A DNA stretch of 5,629 nucleotides from Burkholderiales bacterium (GTDB lineage: Bacteria; Pseudomonadota; Gammaproteobacteria; Burkholderiales; SG8-39). The stretch covers positions 1-5,629 of the forward strand of contig JAENXP010000200.1 of the NCBI GenBank assembly GCA_016649475.1. The letters run 5' to 3'. The stretch's first letter is position 1; each line of letters begins with the position of its first letter. The position numbers were made by a program, and so were the translations under genes. The notes beneath the pieces are model-generated. The model did not search any database, was not told where the DNA came from, and was given only the letters and a program-made list of their open reading frames with translations. Below are positions 1 through 5,629 of the stretch, piece after piece.

Positions 1-1
1 C

Positions 2-52
2 TGCGATCTGTCGCATGACTACGTTTCCATCAACGCGGACTACCGCAGCTGA
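2..52 (+). CDS. argJ: ArgJ C-terminal end (bifunctional glutamate N-acetyltransferase / ornithine acetyltransferase), partial
   Basis: Only the last 16 codons and the TGA stop are inside the window. They read CDLSHDYVSINADYRS, which matches the conserved C-terminus of ArgJ, where the family ends in a D-L-S-x-D-Y-V-x-I-N-A-x-Y pattern. ArgJ transfers the acetyl group from N-acetylornithine to glutamate in the cyclic arginine pathway, in the cytoplasm. The family is made as one chain that cleaves itself into two subunits; this fragment would be the tail of the beta subunit. The next gene begins 16 nt after the stop in the same direction, so the two could share a transcript. The call rests on a short tail, but the motif is distinctive and the neighbourhood (argJ before a DUF815 ATPase and a Nudix gene) agrees. 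Confidence 0.8.
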   Translation, partial: CDLSHDYVSINADYRS

Positions 53-68
53 TCTGTATTTGACTTAA

Positions 69-959
69 ATGAGCGAATTGTCCAAATTTCTGGAGCGCGC
101 GGAAGCGCTGGTTGAACGTCTCGAGGTGTTGTTGCCCGCGGTGCAGCCGCCGGTGGACTGGAACGCGAGCATCGCCTATCGCTGGCGCAAGACGGGAGGA
201 CGCGGACATCTGCAGCCTGTTTCGCATCCACACAAAATCCGGCTGTCCGACTTGCGCGGCGTCGACAGGCAAAAGCAGGTGATCGAACTGAATACGCGCC
301 AGTTCGTAGCCGGGCTTCCGGCCAACAACGTGCTGCTGACCGGAGCGCGCGGCACCGGCAAGTCATCGCTGATCAAAGCGGTGCTGAACAAGTTCCACCG
401 CCAGGGGCTGCGCCTGATCGAAGTGGACAAGCAGGATCTGATCGACTTGCCCGATATCGTCGACCAGATCTCCGTGCGCGCCGAGCGCTACATCATATTC
501 TGCGACGACCTGTCGTTCGAGGCAGCCGAGGCAGGCTATAAGGCGCTCAAGGTGGTTCTGGACGGCTCCATCGCGGCGACCTCGGAAAACGTGCTTATCT
601 ACGCAACCTCCAACCGCCGTCATCTGATGCCAGAATACATGCAGGAAAATCTCGAGTACAAGCACGTGGGCGAGGAGATCCATCCGGGAGAGACCTCGGA
701 AGAGAAGATTTCCCTGTCGGAGCGCTTCGGACTATGGGTGTCGTTCTATCCGTTCGACCAGGATGACTACCTCGGCATAGTCGAACACTGGCTTGCCGAA
801 CTGGGCTGCTCGCCGCGGGAGATTGCGGCCACGCACGAAGAAGCGCTGCAGTGGGCGCTCTCGCGCGGTTCGCGTTCGGGTCGCGTTGCCTGGCCGTTCG
901 CGCGCGACGTATCCGGACGGCTGCGCGCTGCTGCTGCACCGCGTACCAAGCGCGGTTGA
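69..959 (+). CDS. DUF815-family AAA+-type ATPase, function unknown
   Basis: This 296-residue protein looks like a full-length member of the DUF815 family of predicted P-loop ATPases (COG2607-like). Seen in the sequence: a Walker A loop GARGTGKS at residues 92-99; a Walker B strand YIIFCDDL at 141-148, with paired aspartates; a sensor-1-like segment ATSNRRHLM at 179-187, ending the strand that starts at VLIYA; and a conserved C-terminal basic/aromatic patch GSRSGRVAWPFARD at 267-280. The N-terminal 60 residues (MSELSKFLERAEALVERLE...) look helical and precede the ATPase core. No signal peptide or membrane segment is visible, so it should be cytoplasmic. The ATG at 69 fits family length, but no clear Shine-Dalgarno sequence precedes it. 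The stop TGA overlaps a TTG start for the next gene, suggesting translational coupling. Its substrate is not known; it could be a remodelling or helicase-loader-like ATPase, but nothing here decides that. Confidence 0.9.
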   Translation: MSELSKFLERAEALVERLEVLLPAVQPPVDWNASIAYRWRKTGGRGHLQPVSHPHKIRLSDLRGVDRQKQVIELNTRQFVAGLPANNVLLTGARGTGKSSLIKAVLNKFHRQGLRLIEVDKQDLIDLPDIVDQISVRAERYIIFCDDLSFEAAEAGYKALKVVLDGSIAATSENVLIYATSNRRHLMPEYMQENLEYKHVGEEIHPGETSEEKISLSERFGLWVSFYPFDQDDYLGIVEHWLAELGCSPREIAATHEEALQWALSRGSRSGRVAWPFARDVSGRLRAAAAPRTKRG

Positions 960-1891
960 ATACTGCTGTGGTTGAAGTGGTCGCTGCGGTGATCGAGCGG
1001 CCGGACGGAAGTTTTCTGCTGGCGCAGCGCCCCGCTGGAAAGGCATACGCCGGCTACTGGGAGTTTCCCGGTGGCAAGGTCGAGCCGGGGGAGCCGCTGG
1101 CGCAGGCCTTGGCGCGCGAACTGCACGAGGAACTCGGCATTGATGTCGACAGTGCTTATCCCTGGATCGTACGGACCTACGCTTATCCGCACGCCACCGT
1201 GCGGCTAAATTTTTTCCGCGTGCGCGCCTGGCGCGGTGAAGCGCACGGCAAGGAGGCGCAGCAGCTCGCGTGGCAGCACGTATCATCGCTCGCCGTGGCG
1301 CCCCTGCTGCCGGCCAATGCGCCGGTGCTGCGTGCGTTGCGACTACCGTTCGAGTACGCCATCACGCATGCTGGCGAGATTGGAACAGAGGCGCAGTTAA
1401 GCTTGCTCGACCGGGCGCTGGCGCGGGGTCTGAGGCTGATCCAGGTGCGTGAAAAAGGCATGCCAGCAGCCGAGCTGGAGCGCTTCGCCAGTACGGTAAT
1501 CGCCAAAGCGCGTGCCTGCGGCGCGCGGGTGCTGATTAACTCCGACATCGAGCTGGCGCAGCGCTTGGGCGCGGACGGCGTGCACCTCGCGGCGGCGCAG
1601 CTTGCGCGCCTGCAGCACAGGCCGGAGCCGGGTTGGTGCGCAGCATCCTGCCACAGTGCCGCAGAGCTCGCGTGCGCGGCGCAGCTCGGGGTCGATTTCG
1701 CAGTACTCGGTCCGGTGCAGCCGACACCCACGCACCCGGGGGCGCAAGCGCTCGGCTGGGAAGGCTTCGGTGATCTGGCGCTGGGGTCGACAATGCCCGT
1801 GTTCGCGCTGGGAGGGATGCAGCCGCGCGACCTGGAAACCGCCTGGCGCCGTGGCGCGCACGGCATAGCCATGATGCGCCGGAGCTGGTAG
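956..1891 (+). CDS. Nudix hydrolase fused to a ThiE/TenI-like barrel domain (MutT-like)
   Basis: This is a two-domain cytoplasmic protein of 311 residues if translation begins at TTG 956. Residues about 5-130 form a Nudix domain with an intact Nudix box at 40-62: G40, E46, then RELHEELGI at 54-62. It should hydrolyse nucleoside diphosphate-X compounds, and the closest functional analogy is MutT cleaning 8-oxo-dGTP. Residues about 132-308 resemble thiamine-phosphate synthase: QVREK at 163-167, ADGVHL at 206-211, GPVQPTPT at 252-259 and a phosphate-loop-like FALGGM at 283-288. Several ThiE metal and pyrophosphate residues are changed (see findings), so TMP synthase activity is doubtful. This fusion is known in proteobacterial genomes, often annotated mutT or Nudix family hydrolase. 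The TTG start overlaps the preceding TGA (TTGA); GTG 968 is a close alternative. An ATG at 851 would add 35 residues lying inside the ATPase gene that do not look like Nudix sequence. Confidence 0.88.
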   Translation: MNTAVVEVVAAVIERPDGSFLLAQRPAGKAYAGYWEFPGGKVEPGEPLAQALARELHEELGIDVDSAYPWIVRTYAYPHATVRLNFFRVRAWRGEAHGKEAQQLAWQHVSSLAVAPLLPANAPVLRALRLPFEYAITHAGEIGTEAQLSLLDRALARGLRLIQVREKGMPAAELERFASTVIAKARACGARVLINSDIELAQRLGADGVHLAAAQLARLQHRPEPGWCAASCHSAAELACAAQLGVDFAVLGPVQPTPTHPGAQALGWEGFGDLALGSTMPVFALGGMQPRDLETAWRRGAHGIAMMRRSW

Positions 1892-1938
1892 CTGCGCAGG
1901 TGAGCGAGCGGTAACTGGGAAATCCGGCGCTCTGCAGT
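1892..1938. other. Convergent intergenic gap without a clear terminator
   Basis: This 47-bp gap separates the stop codons of the converging Nudix fusion gene (TAG, plus strand) and yacG (TAG, minus strand). It holds the 8-bp palindrome CTGCGCAG at 1892-1899. It also allows a weak interrupted stem pairing GAGCG (1902-1906) plus CGG (1909-1911) with CCG (1924-1926) plus CGCTC (1928-1932). Neither side is followed by a run of T on the matching strand, so no intrinsic terminator is called. Termination here may be Rho-dependent, or transcripts may overlap at their 3' ends; that is inference. Confidence 0.5.
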
Positions 1939-2148
1939 CTACGGCGCGTCGCGCTCCGATTCTGCCGACCCGGCCTCGGCGTCGTCGTCCCCGCCCTTGA
2001 CGGCCACCCGATATTGCTCGTTTGCCCATGCGCCCAGGTCGATCATCTTGCAGCGTTCGGAACAGAACGGGCGGAACGGCGATTCCGTTCCCCAGAGCAC
2101 CGGTGTGCCGCAACGCGGGCAGTTTACCGTGCGCTTATTCCGGGTCAC
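1939..2148 (-). CDS. yacG: YacG, zinc-binding DNA gyrase inhibitor
   Basis: A 69-residue protein from the preferred start. It carries the YacG zinc site C-x2-C ... C-x3-C: C10 and C13 in NCPRCG, C29 and C33 in FCSERC. Between and after these lie the conserved [11 protein letters not shown] and [11 protein letters not shown] segments. In E. coli YacG binds GyrB and blocks gyrase from binding DNA (established knowledge). The last 20 or so residues are rich in Asp, Glu, Ala and Ser and are probably disordered, as is usual for the family. The start is chosen at GTG 2148-2146, which overlaps the zapD stop as GTGA, a common coupled arrangement. A second GTG three codons upstream (2157) is also possible and would give 72 residues. 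Neither start has a good ribosome binding site of its own, which fits re-initiation after zapD. It is the last gene of the minus-strand cluster. Confidence 0.9.
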   Translation of the reverse strand: MTRNKRTVNCPRCGTPVLWGTESPFRPFCSERCKMIDLGAWANEQYRVAVKGGDDDAEAGSAESERDAP

Positions 2149-2900
2149 AGGTTGCACAGTGCGAGTTCGAATTCCACATTCGAAGTGCTGGTGTGCGGAC
2201 GCGTGTCGTCGCCGAAAATTGCAAAGCGGATGTTGAGCGCATATTTGTTGGCGCTGATTTCCGGAATGAATTCAGAATGCTGCGGTAGACGGATGCCCAC
2301 CATCTGTACCACCCTGCCGCCGAGCATCTGCTGAAAAATGCCCTGCTGGGCGACGATCTTGGTCGGCTTGCCGCTCTCGCGCAGCAGCCGCAGCACGATG
2401 GTGCTGGCGTCGCGCAACGGATAGAGCGGGTTGATCCAGCCGTGCAGGTCGAAAGCGCGCGAGCTGGAATCTCGATGCAGCCAGTAATGATACGAGGGCA
2501 GGTCGAATTCGCACACGCCGCCGGGAATGCCGGTGCGCTGCTTGATCGACATCAGCCACTCGTTCTCGCGCAGATGCTGGCCGATCTTGCCGGTCATGTT
2601 GAACAGCGCAGAACTTGCCTGCTCAATATCCGAGATAACCCCGTTCAGCACATCCTCTAAAATATCCGGGTTGTTGCGGAATGAAAGCAGTACCTGCTTC
2701 TGCCTCTCCAGTTCCTGCAGCAGGTCCGACTTCAGGTCGGCGCGGCCTGCGACCTCGAGAATCTCGAACAACGTGAGCAGCGCAGCGTGGTGATCGAGCG
2801 CATCCTGGCGGGCGAGAAAAAAACGCGCGCGGTCGAACAGATCCTCCAGGCGCAACAGCGTGCGGATGCGCTCGTTGAAGGGATATTCGTAAGTGATCAC
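2145..2900 (-). CDS. zapD: ZapD, Z-ring-associated cell division protein
   Basis: A 251-residue cytoplasmic protein, close to the roughly 247 residues of E. coli ZapD (formerly YacF). ZapD bundles FtsZ filaments and stabilises the division ring. Seen here: the N-terminal [18 protein letters not shown] at 4-21, matching the family FEHPLNEKMRTWLRIE pattern; a long helical region to about residue 120; the signature [11 protein letters not shown] at 125-135 followed by [14 protein letters not shown] at 155-162; and a C-terminal beta-rich part with [16 protein letters not shown] at 211-226 and the ending VEFELALC. The start is GTG at 2900-2898, chosen because the conserved N-terminus begins immediately after it; no strong Shine-Dalgarno sequence is visible. 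It follows coaE after 70 nt that hold an inverted repeat and a weak promoter candidate, and it is probably translationally coupled to yacG. Confidence 0.93.
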   Translation of the reverse strand: MITYEYPFNERIRTLLRLEDLFDRARFFLARQDALDHHAALLTLFEILEVAGRADLKSDLLQELERQKQVLLSFRNNPDILEDVLNGVISDIEQASSALFNMTGKIGQHLRENEWLMSIKQRTGIPGGVCEFDLPSYHYWLHRDSSSRAFDLHGWINPLYPLRDASTIVLRLLRESGKPTKIVAQQGIFQQMLGGRVVQMVGIRLPQHSEFIPEISANKYALNIRFAIFGDDTRPHTSTSNVEFELALCNL

Positions 2901-2915
2901 TATCGCGTCAGTCGC

Positions 2916-2958
2916 CCAGGGTGAATGTCGGTTTGGGGGATTTTGACCGATTCACTGG
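2916..2958 (-). repeat. Imperfect inverted repeat between coaE and zapD
   Basis: On the minus strand the left arm CCAGTGAATCGGT (2958-2946) pairs with ACCG (2932-2929), ATTCAC (2926-2921) and TGG (2918-2916). This gives 13 base pairs interrupted by two 2-nt bulges on the right arm, with a 13-nt loop. It begins 12 nt past the coaE stop. No T run follows on either strand, so it is not a classical intrinsic terminator. It could be a 3' stabilising hairpin for coaE mRNA, a 5' leader structure for zapD, or a DNA site for a dimeric regulator, because it overlaps the -10 candidate. The pairing is read directly; the role is inference. Confidence 0.45.
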
Positions 2959-2968
2959 CAATTTACAA
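2940..2968 (-). promoter_or_regulatory. Weak sigma70-like promoter candidate for zapD-yacG
   Basis: On the minus strand the relatively AT-rich coaE-zapD gap reads TTGTAA (2968-2963), a 17-nt spacer, then CAAAAT (2945-2940). Each hexamer matches the sigma70 consensus at 4 of 6 positions, and the spacing is ideal. The -10 element ends 39 nt before the zapD GTG. Such matches arise by chance, so this is only a candidate. It gains some weight because the region is AT-rich against GC-rich surroundings and is the longest gap between coaE and the end of the cluster. Confidence 0.25.
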
Positions 2969-2970
2969 CT

Positions 2971-3579
2971 TCACCCGCCGGTCGCCGCGAACTGCAGATA
3001 GCGCAGATGCAGCGCCTCGACTTCGTGGCGCAGGTGCGCCAGGTCACGGCTGTTGTCGATCACGTCGTCGGCGGAGGCGAGGCGTGCCTCGCGCGAGACC
3101 TGGGTCGCCATGATGGCGCGTACCTGCGCTGCCGCAATTGCGTTGCGCGCCATTACGCGCTCGAGCTGCAGTTCCTCCGGGCAGTCCACTACCAGGATGC
3201 GCTGGCAGCGTTTGGCGTAATTCCCGGACTCGATCAGCAGTGGCACCGCCAGAATCACATAAGGGCTGAGTGCGGCCTGCACCAGCTCGGTCGAGCGCGC
3301 GCGAATCAGCGGGTGCAAGATGGCCTCGAGCTGGCGTTTCTTTTCGGCATCGGCGAATACCAGGTCGCGCATGCGGGGCCGCGCGAGCGCGCCCGCTTCA
3401 GTGATGTAGTCCGTGCCGAATGCAGCGCGTATCGGCTCGATCGCCGTCCCGCCCGGCGCGGTCAGCGAATGTGCAATGGCGTCGGTGTCCACTACGGCAA
3501 TTCCGAGCCCTTCAAATAGCTGCGCCACGGTGCTCTTGCCGCTGCCTATTCCGCCCGTCAGGCCTACGATGTAGGGCAT
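2971..3579 (-). CDS. coaE: CoaE, dephospho-CoA kinase
   Basis: A 202-residue cytoplasmic kinase of normal family length. It phosphorylates the 3'-hydroxyl of the ribose in dephospho-CoA with ATP, the final step of coenzyme A synthesis. Seen here: Walker A GGIGSGKS at residues 9-16; the substrate-binding/catalytic segment VVDTDAIAH at 29-37; LEAILHPLIR at 84-93, the family H-P motif; VPLLIESG at 112-119; VVDCPEE at 130-136; a Q-x-x-R lid-type element (Q160, R163); and the C-terminal ADDVIDNSRD at 170-179. The ATG at 3579-3577 directly precedes the conserved PYIVGLTGG opening, with a GGGGAT stretch upstream that may serve as a weak ribosome binding site. It lies 40 nt after pilD, a linkage common in beta- and gammaproteobacteria, so it is probably on the same transcript. 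Confidence 0.96.
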   Translation of the reverse strand: MPYIVGLTGGIGSGKSTVAQLFEGLGIAVVDTDAIAHSLTAPGGTAIEPIRAAFGTDYITEAGALARPRMRDLVFADAEKKRQLEAILHPLIRARSTELVQAALSPYVILAVPLLIESGNYAKRCQRILVVDCPEELQLERVMARNAIAAAQVRAIMATQVSREARLASADDVIDNSRDLAHLRHEVEALHLRYLQFAATGG

Positions 3580-3619
3580 CAGGCTATCCCCGTCGCGCTC
3601 GAGAGCTTTGCGGCATGCG

Positions 3620-4477
3620 CTAAAGCAATTTCAGATAGGCGTGCGTCAGAGGCCCACCCCAGAACAGCGCGACCGTTCCCGCCACGGCAAGATAGGGGCC
3701 AAAAGGAATCGGGACGCCGCGACCGTGCTTCGCGAACAGTATGAGCGAGATTCCGGCGATGGCGCCTACGAGCGAGGAGGTGAGCACCACCAGTGGCAAC
3801 ATCTGCCAGCCCAGCCAGGCGCCTATCGCGGCAAGCAGCTTGAAATCGCCGAACCCCATGCCTTCCTTGCCGGTGAGAATGCGGAATCCCCAGTACACGC
3901 TCCACAGCGACAAGTATCCGCCCGCAGCGCCGATCACCGCCGAGCCGAGGTCTACGAAAGTGCCGGAGATGTTCAGCAACAGCCCGGCCCACACCAGGGG
4001 CAGCGTGATCGAGTCGGGCAGCAATTGGGTGTCGAAATCGATGAACGCGAGAGCGATCATGCACCACAGGAACGCCATCGCCGCGAATGCGGCGAGGCCG
4101 AAGCCGAAATGCCACGCCGCGTAGGCGCTCGCGAGCCCGGTAAAGGCTTCGATCAGCGGATAGCGCGGGCTGATGCGCACGCCGCAGGCCGCGCATTTGC
4201 CGCCGAGCACGAGATAGCTCGCGAGAGGTATGTTCTGCAGCGCAGTGATCGGGTGCGAGCAGGCGGGGCAACGCGATCGCGGCCGCGACAGACTGAAAGG
4301 TTCCTGTTCGGGCGGCTTCTCGCCGCGCAGTTCGGCACACTGGACTTCCCAGTCGCGCTGCATGATCCTGGGCAGGCGATAGATCACCACGTTCAGGAAC
4401 GATCCGATGCACAGCCCCATGGCGAGGCAGAGCCACGGAAAAACTGCGGGATGAGTCATCGACTCTAGGGACGCCAT
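3620..4477 (-). CDS. pilD: PilD, type IV prepilin peptidase and N-methyltransferase
   Basis: A 285-residue polytopic inner-membrane enzyme that removes the leader from type IV prepilins (and type II secretion pseudopilins) and methylates the new N-terminal residue. Seen here: a first membrane segment with the family signature GSFLNVVIYRLP at about 25-36; a cytoplasmic insert with the tetra-cysteine site CPAC (70-73) and CAAC (95-98); IDFDTQLLPD at 146-155, which contains one catalytic aspartate (D147 or D149); and GMGFGDFK at 206-213, the second catalytic aspartate D211 of the GxGD-type proteases. Further hydrophobic helices run through the C-terminal half, and the ending GVPIPFGPYLA is typical. 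The ATG at 4477 gives the longest plausible protein; M7 (4459) is an alternative because MTHPAVFPW resembles usual PilD starts. Neither has a strong ribosome binding site. It follows pilC after 87 nt containing a stem-loop. Confidence 0.96.
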   Translation of the reverse strand: MASLESMTHPAVFPWLCLAMGLCIGSFLNVVIYRLPRIMQRDWEVQCAELRGEKPPEQEPFSLSRPRSRCPACSHPITALQNIPLASYLVLGGKCAACGVRISPRYPLIEAFTGLASAYAAWHFGFGLAAFAAMAFLWCMIALAFIDFDTQLLPDSITLPLVWAGLLLNISGTFVDLGSAVIGAAGGYLSLWSVYWGFRILTGKEGMGFGDFKLLAAIGAWLGWQMLPLVVLTSSLVGAIAGISLILFAKHGRGVPIPFGPYLAVAGTVALFWGGPLTHAYLKLL

Positions 4478-4507
4478 GTGACCGGAGCCGGAGGGCGAAG
4501 AGATGAC

Positions 4508-4534
4508 TGAGGCGCGCGGACTGTACGCGCCTCA
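4508..4534 (-). repeat. Perfect 9-bp stem-loop in the pilC-pilD gap
   Basis: TGAGGCGCG (4508-4516) and CGCGCCTCA (4526-4534) form a perfect 9-bp inverted repeat with a 9-nt loop. It sits 30 nt after the pilC stop codon and ends 30 nt before the pilD start as transcribed. The minus-strand sequence that follows is pyrimidine-rich (GTCATCTCTTCGCCCTCC) but lacks a real T tract, so it would be at best a weak terminator or attenuator. An mRNA processing or stabilising hairpin that sets different pilC and pilD levels is another option. The pairing is seen; the function is inference. Confidence 0.55.
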
Positions 4535-4564
4535 ACCGCTCGCGCCACCCTCCTGCCTCGCGCG

Positions 4565-5629
4565 CTAGACCGCAGCACCAAGTTTGAAGATCGGCAGGTA
4601 CATCGCGATAACCATGCCGCCGATCAGCGTGCCCAGCACGACCATGATGATCGGTTCCATCAGGCTGGAGAGCGCCTCCACCGCGTCGTCGACTTCCTGT
4701 TCGAAAAAATCGGCAACCTTGGACAACATGCCGTCGAGCGCGCCGGATTCCTCTCCGATCTGCACCATCTGGATCACCATGCTCGGGAACACGGCCGTGT
4801 CCGTCATCGCTACCGTGAGGCTGGAGCCGGTGCTGACAGCCTGCTGAATTTTCTTGGTCGCCACGAGATAGACGTAATTGCCCGCGGCGCCGCCTACCGA
4901 GTCCAGCGCTTCCACCAGCGGCACGCCGGCTGCAAACATGGTCGAAAGCGTGCGCGTCCAGCGCGCGATGGTCGAAATGCGTATCAGGTGGCCGAATACC
5001 GGCGCCTTGAGCAGAAGTTTGTCCATGAAAATCTGCACCCCGAGCGAACGCTTCCACGCGTACATGAAACCGTATACGCCGCCGAAGATCAGCGGGAAGA
5101 TGATGTACCAGTATTCGACGAACTTGTCCGATATCGCCATTACTATCAGAGTCGGCGTGGGCAGATCCGCGCCGAAACTGGTGAACACCTGCTTGAACGC
5201 AGGGATCACAAAAATCATGATTACCGCGGTAATTATGAATGCGACCGCGATAATCGCGACGGGGTAGAACAGGGCGGCCTTGATCTTCGACTTGATCGCC
5301 TGCGTCTTCTCCTTATACGTCGCAAGGCGGTCAAGCAGCGATTCCAGAATACCGGCCTGCTCGCCGGCGCCGACCAGATTGCAGAACAATGGGTCGAAAT
5401 GCAGTGGAAACTTGCGGAACGCCTGGGTCAGGCTGGAGCCGGTCTCAACGTCGGTCTTGATGGCCATGAGCAGCCTCGAAACGGCCGGGTTGTTGTGCCC
5501 TTTGCCGACGATGTCGAAGGACTGCAACAGCGGCACGCCGGCTTTCATCATGGTGGCCAGCTGGCGCGTGAACAGCGTGACGTCTTTCTCGCTGACGCTG
5601 CCGCCCCCGCCTATGCTCTGTTTCTTGAC
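4565..5629 (-). CDS. pilC: PilC, type IV pilus inner-membrane platform protein, N-terminus outside the window
   Basis: The visible 354 residues lack roughly the first 50 of a protein usually about 405 long; the frame stays open to the window edge, starting VKKQSIGGGGSVSEKDVTLF. PilC is the GspF-family inner-membrane core protein on which the PilB and PilT motors act. Two copies of the T2SSF domain are visible: FTRQLATMMKAGVPLLQSF (about 20-38) with GAGEQAGILE (87-96), and WTRTLSTMFAAGVPLVEAL (about 224-242) with IGEESGALDGML (291-302). Membrane segments lie near 119-141 (FYPVAIIAVAFIITAVIMIF), 174-190 and 325-346 (IIMVVLGTLIGGMVIAMYLP). An internal ATG at 5551 would cut into the first conserved motif and is not the real start. 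A GGGGS run near the visible N-terminus looks like a flexible linker before the first domain. pilB probably lies upstream, beyond the window (inference). Confidence 0.96.
   Translation of the reverse strand, partial: VKKQSIGGGGSVSEKDVTLFTRQLATMMKAGVPLLQSFDIVGKGHNNPAVSRLLMAIKTDVETGSSLTQAFRKFPLHFDPLFCNLVGAGEQAGILESLLDRLATYKEKTQAIKSKIKAALFYPVAIIAVAFIITAVIMIFVIPAFKQVFTSFGADLPTPTLIVMAISDKFVEYWYIIFPLIFGGVYGFMYAWKRSLGVQIFMDKLLLKAPVFGHLIRISTIARWTRTLSTMFAAGVPLVEALDSVGGAAGNYVYLVATKKIQQAVSTGSSLTVAMTDTAVFPSMVIQMVQIGEESGALDGMLSKVADFFEQEVDDAVEALSSLMEPIIMVVLGTLIGGMVIAMYLPIFKLGAAV

Noticed and set aside
851..955. ATG at 851 as the start of the Nudix fusion
   Set aside because: The 35 extra residues lie fully inside the ATPase gene in another frame and do not resemble Nudix N-termini; recognisable sequence begins at VVEVVAAVIERPDG.
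1892..1938. Possible bidirectional terminator between the converging genes
   Set aside because: The best stem is short and interrupted, and no T tract follows on either strand.
1183..2113. Overlapping minus-strand open frames opposite the Nudix/ThiE-like gene (1183-1872 and 1397-2113)
   Set aside because: They are Arg/Ala/Pro-rich translations with no family signature. The plus strand carries a protein with a perfect Nudix box and ThiE-like motifs.
3608..4468. A 286-codon open frame on the plus strand antisense to pilD
   Set aside because: Its low-complexity Gln/Arg/Glu/His-rich translation has no motif, and it exactly shadows pilD.
4478..4495. Tandem CTCCGG units just upstream of pilD on the minus strand
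   Set aside because: There are only two copies of 6 nt in GC-rich DNA, with no further periodicity; likely chance.
3579..5057. A 492-codon open frame on the minus strand spanning the pilD and pilC genes
   Set aside because: It is a shifted frame of two clear genes, is extremely Arg/Gly/Ala-rich and has no recognisable domain. Long stop-free shadow frames are expected in GC-rich coding DNA.
5549..5551. ATG at 5551 as the pilC start
   Set aside because: The frame continues upstream to the window edge with typical PilC sequence (EKDVTLFTRQLAT), so the gene is simply cut by the boundary.

Overview
The window looks like core chromosome of a GC-rich Gram-negative bacterium, most likely a betaproteobacterium. 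The basis is gene order: argJ end, DUF815 ATPase, Nudix/ThiE-like fusion, then in convergent orientation yacG, zapD, coaE, pilD and pilC. This order is familiar from Nitrosomonadales- and Burkholderiales-type genomes (established knowledge, recalled and not searched). I see no insertion sequence, phage gene, CRISPR array, tRNA or rRNA. No gene shows a frameshift; argJ and pilC are cut only by the window edges.

Plus strand, 1-1891: the last 16 codons of argJ (arginine biosynthesis), a 296-residue AAA+-type ATPase of the DUF815 family, and a two-domain protein joining a Nudix hydrolase to a ThiE/TenI-like barrel. The ATPase stop and the proposed Nudix start overlap as TTGA, so the two are probably co-translated.

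Convergent junction, 1892-1938: 47 bases between the two converging gene sets, with no convincing terminator.

Minus strand, read from 5629 down to 1939: pilC (inner-membrane platform of the type IV pilus, N-terminus outside the window), pilD (prepilin peptidase/methyltransferase), coaE (last step of coenzyme A synthesis), zapD (FtsZ bundling and Z-ring stability) and yacG (small zinc protein, gyrase inhibitor). Gaps are 87 nt (pilC-pilD), 40 nt (pilD-coaE) and 70 nt (coaE-zapD); zapD and yacG overlap by 4 nt in the preferred reading. PilC and PilD work together in pilus or type II-like secretion assembly. CoaE, ZapD and YacG are housekeeping proteins that commonly travel beside pilD. The 70-nt gap before zapD is relatively AT-rich and holds an imperfect inverted repeat plus a weak sigma70-like promoter candidate, so zapD-yacG may have its own control.

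The window appears to be a conserved housekeeping region, not a new system. The points most worth a second look are the ThiE-like domain, which lacks the metal-binding residues expected of thiamine-phosphate synthase, the uncharacterised ATPase coupled to it, and two intergenic inverted repeats in the pilus/CoA/division cluster.
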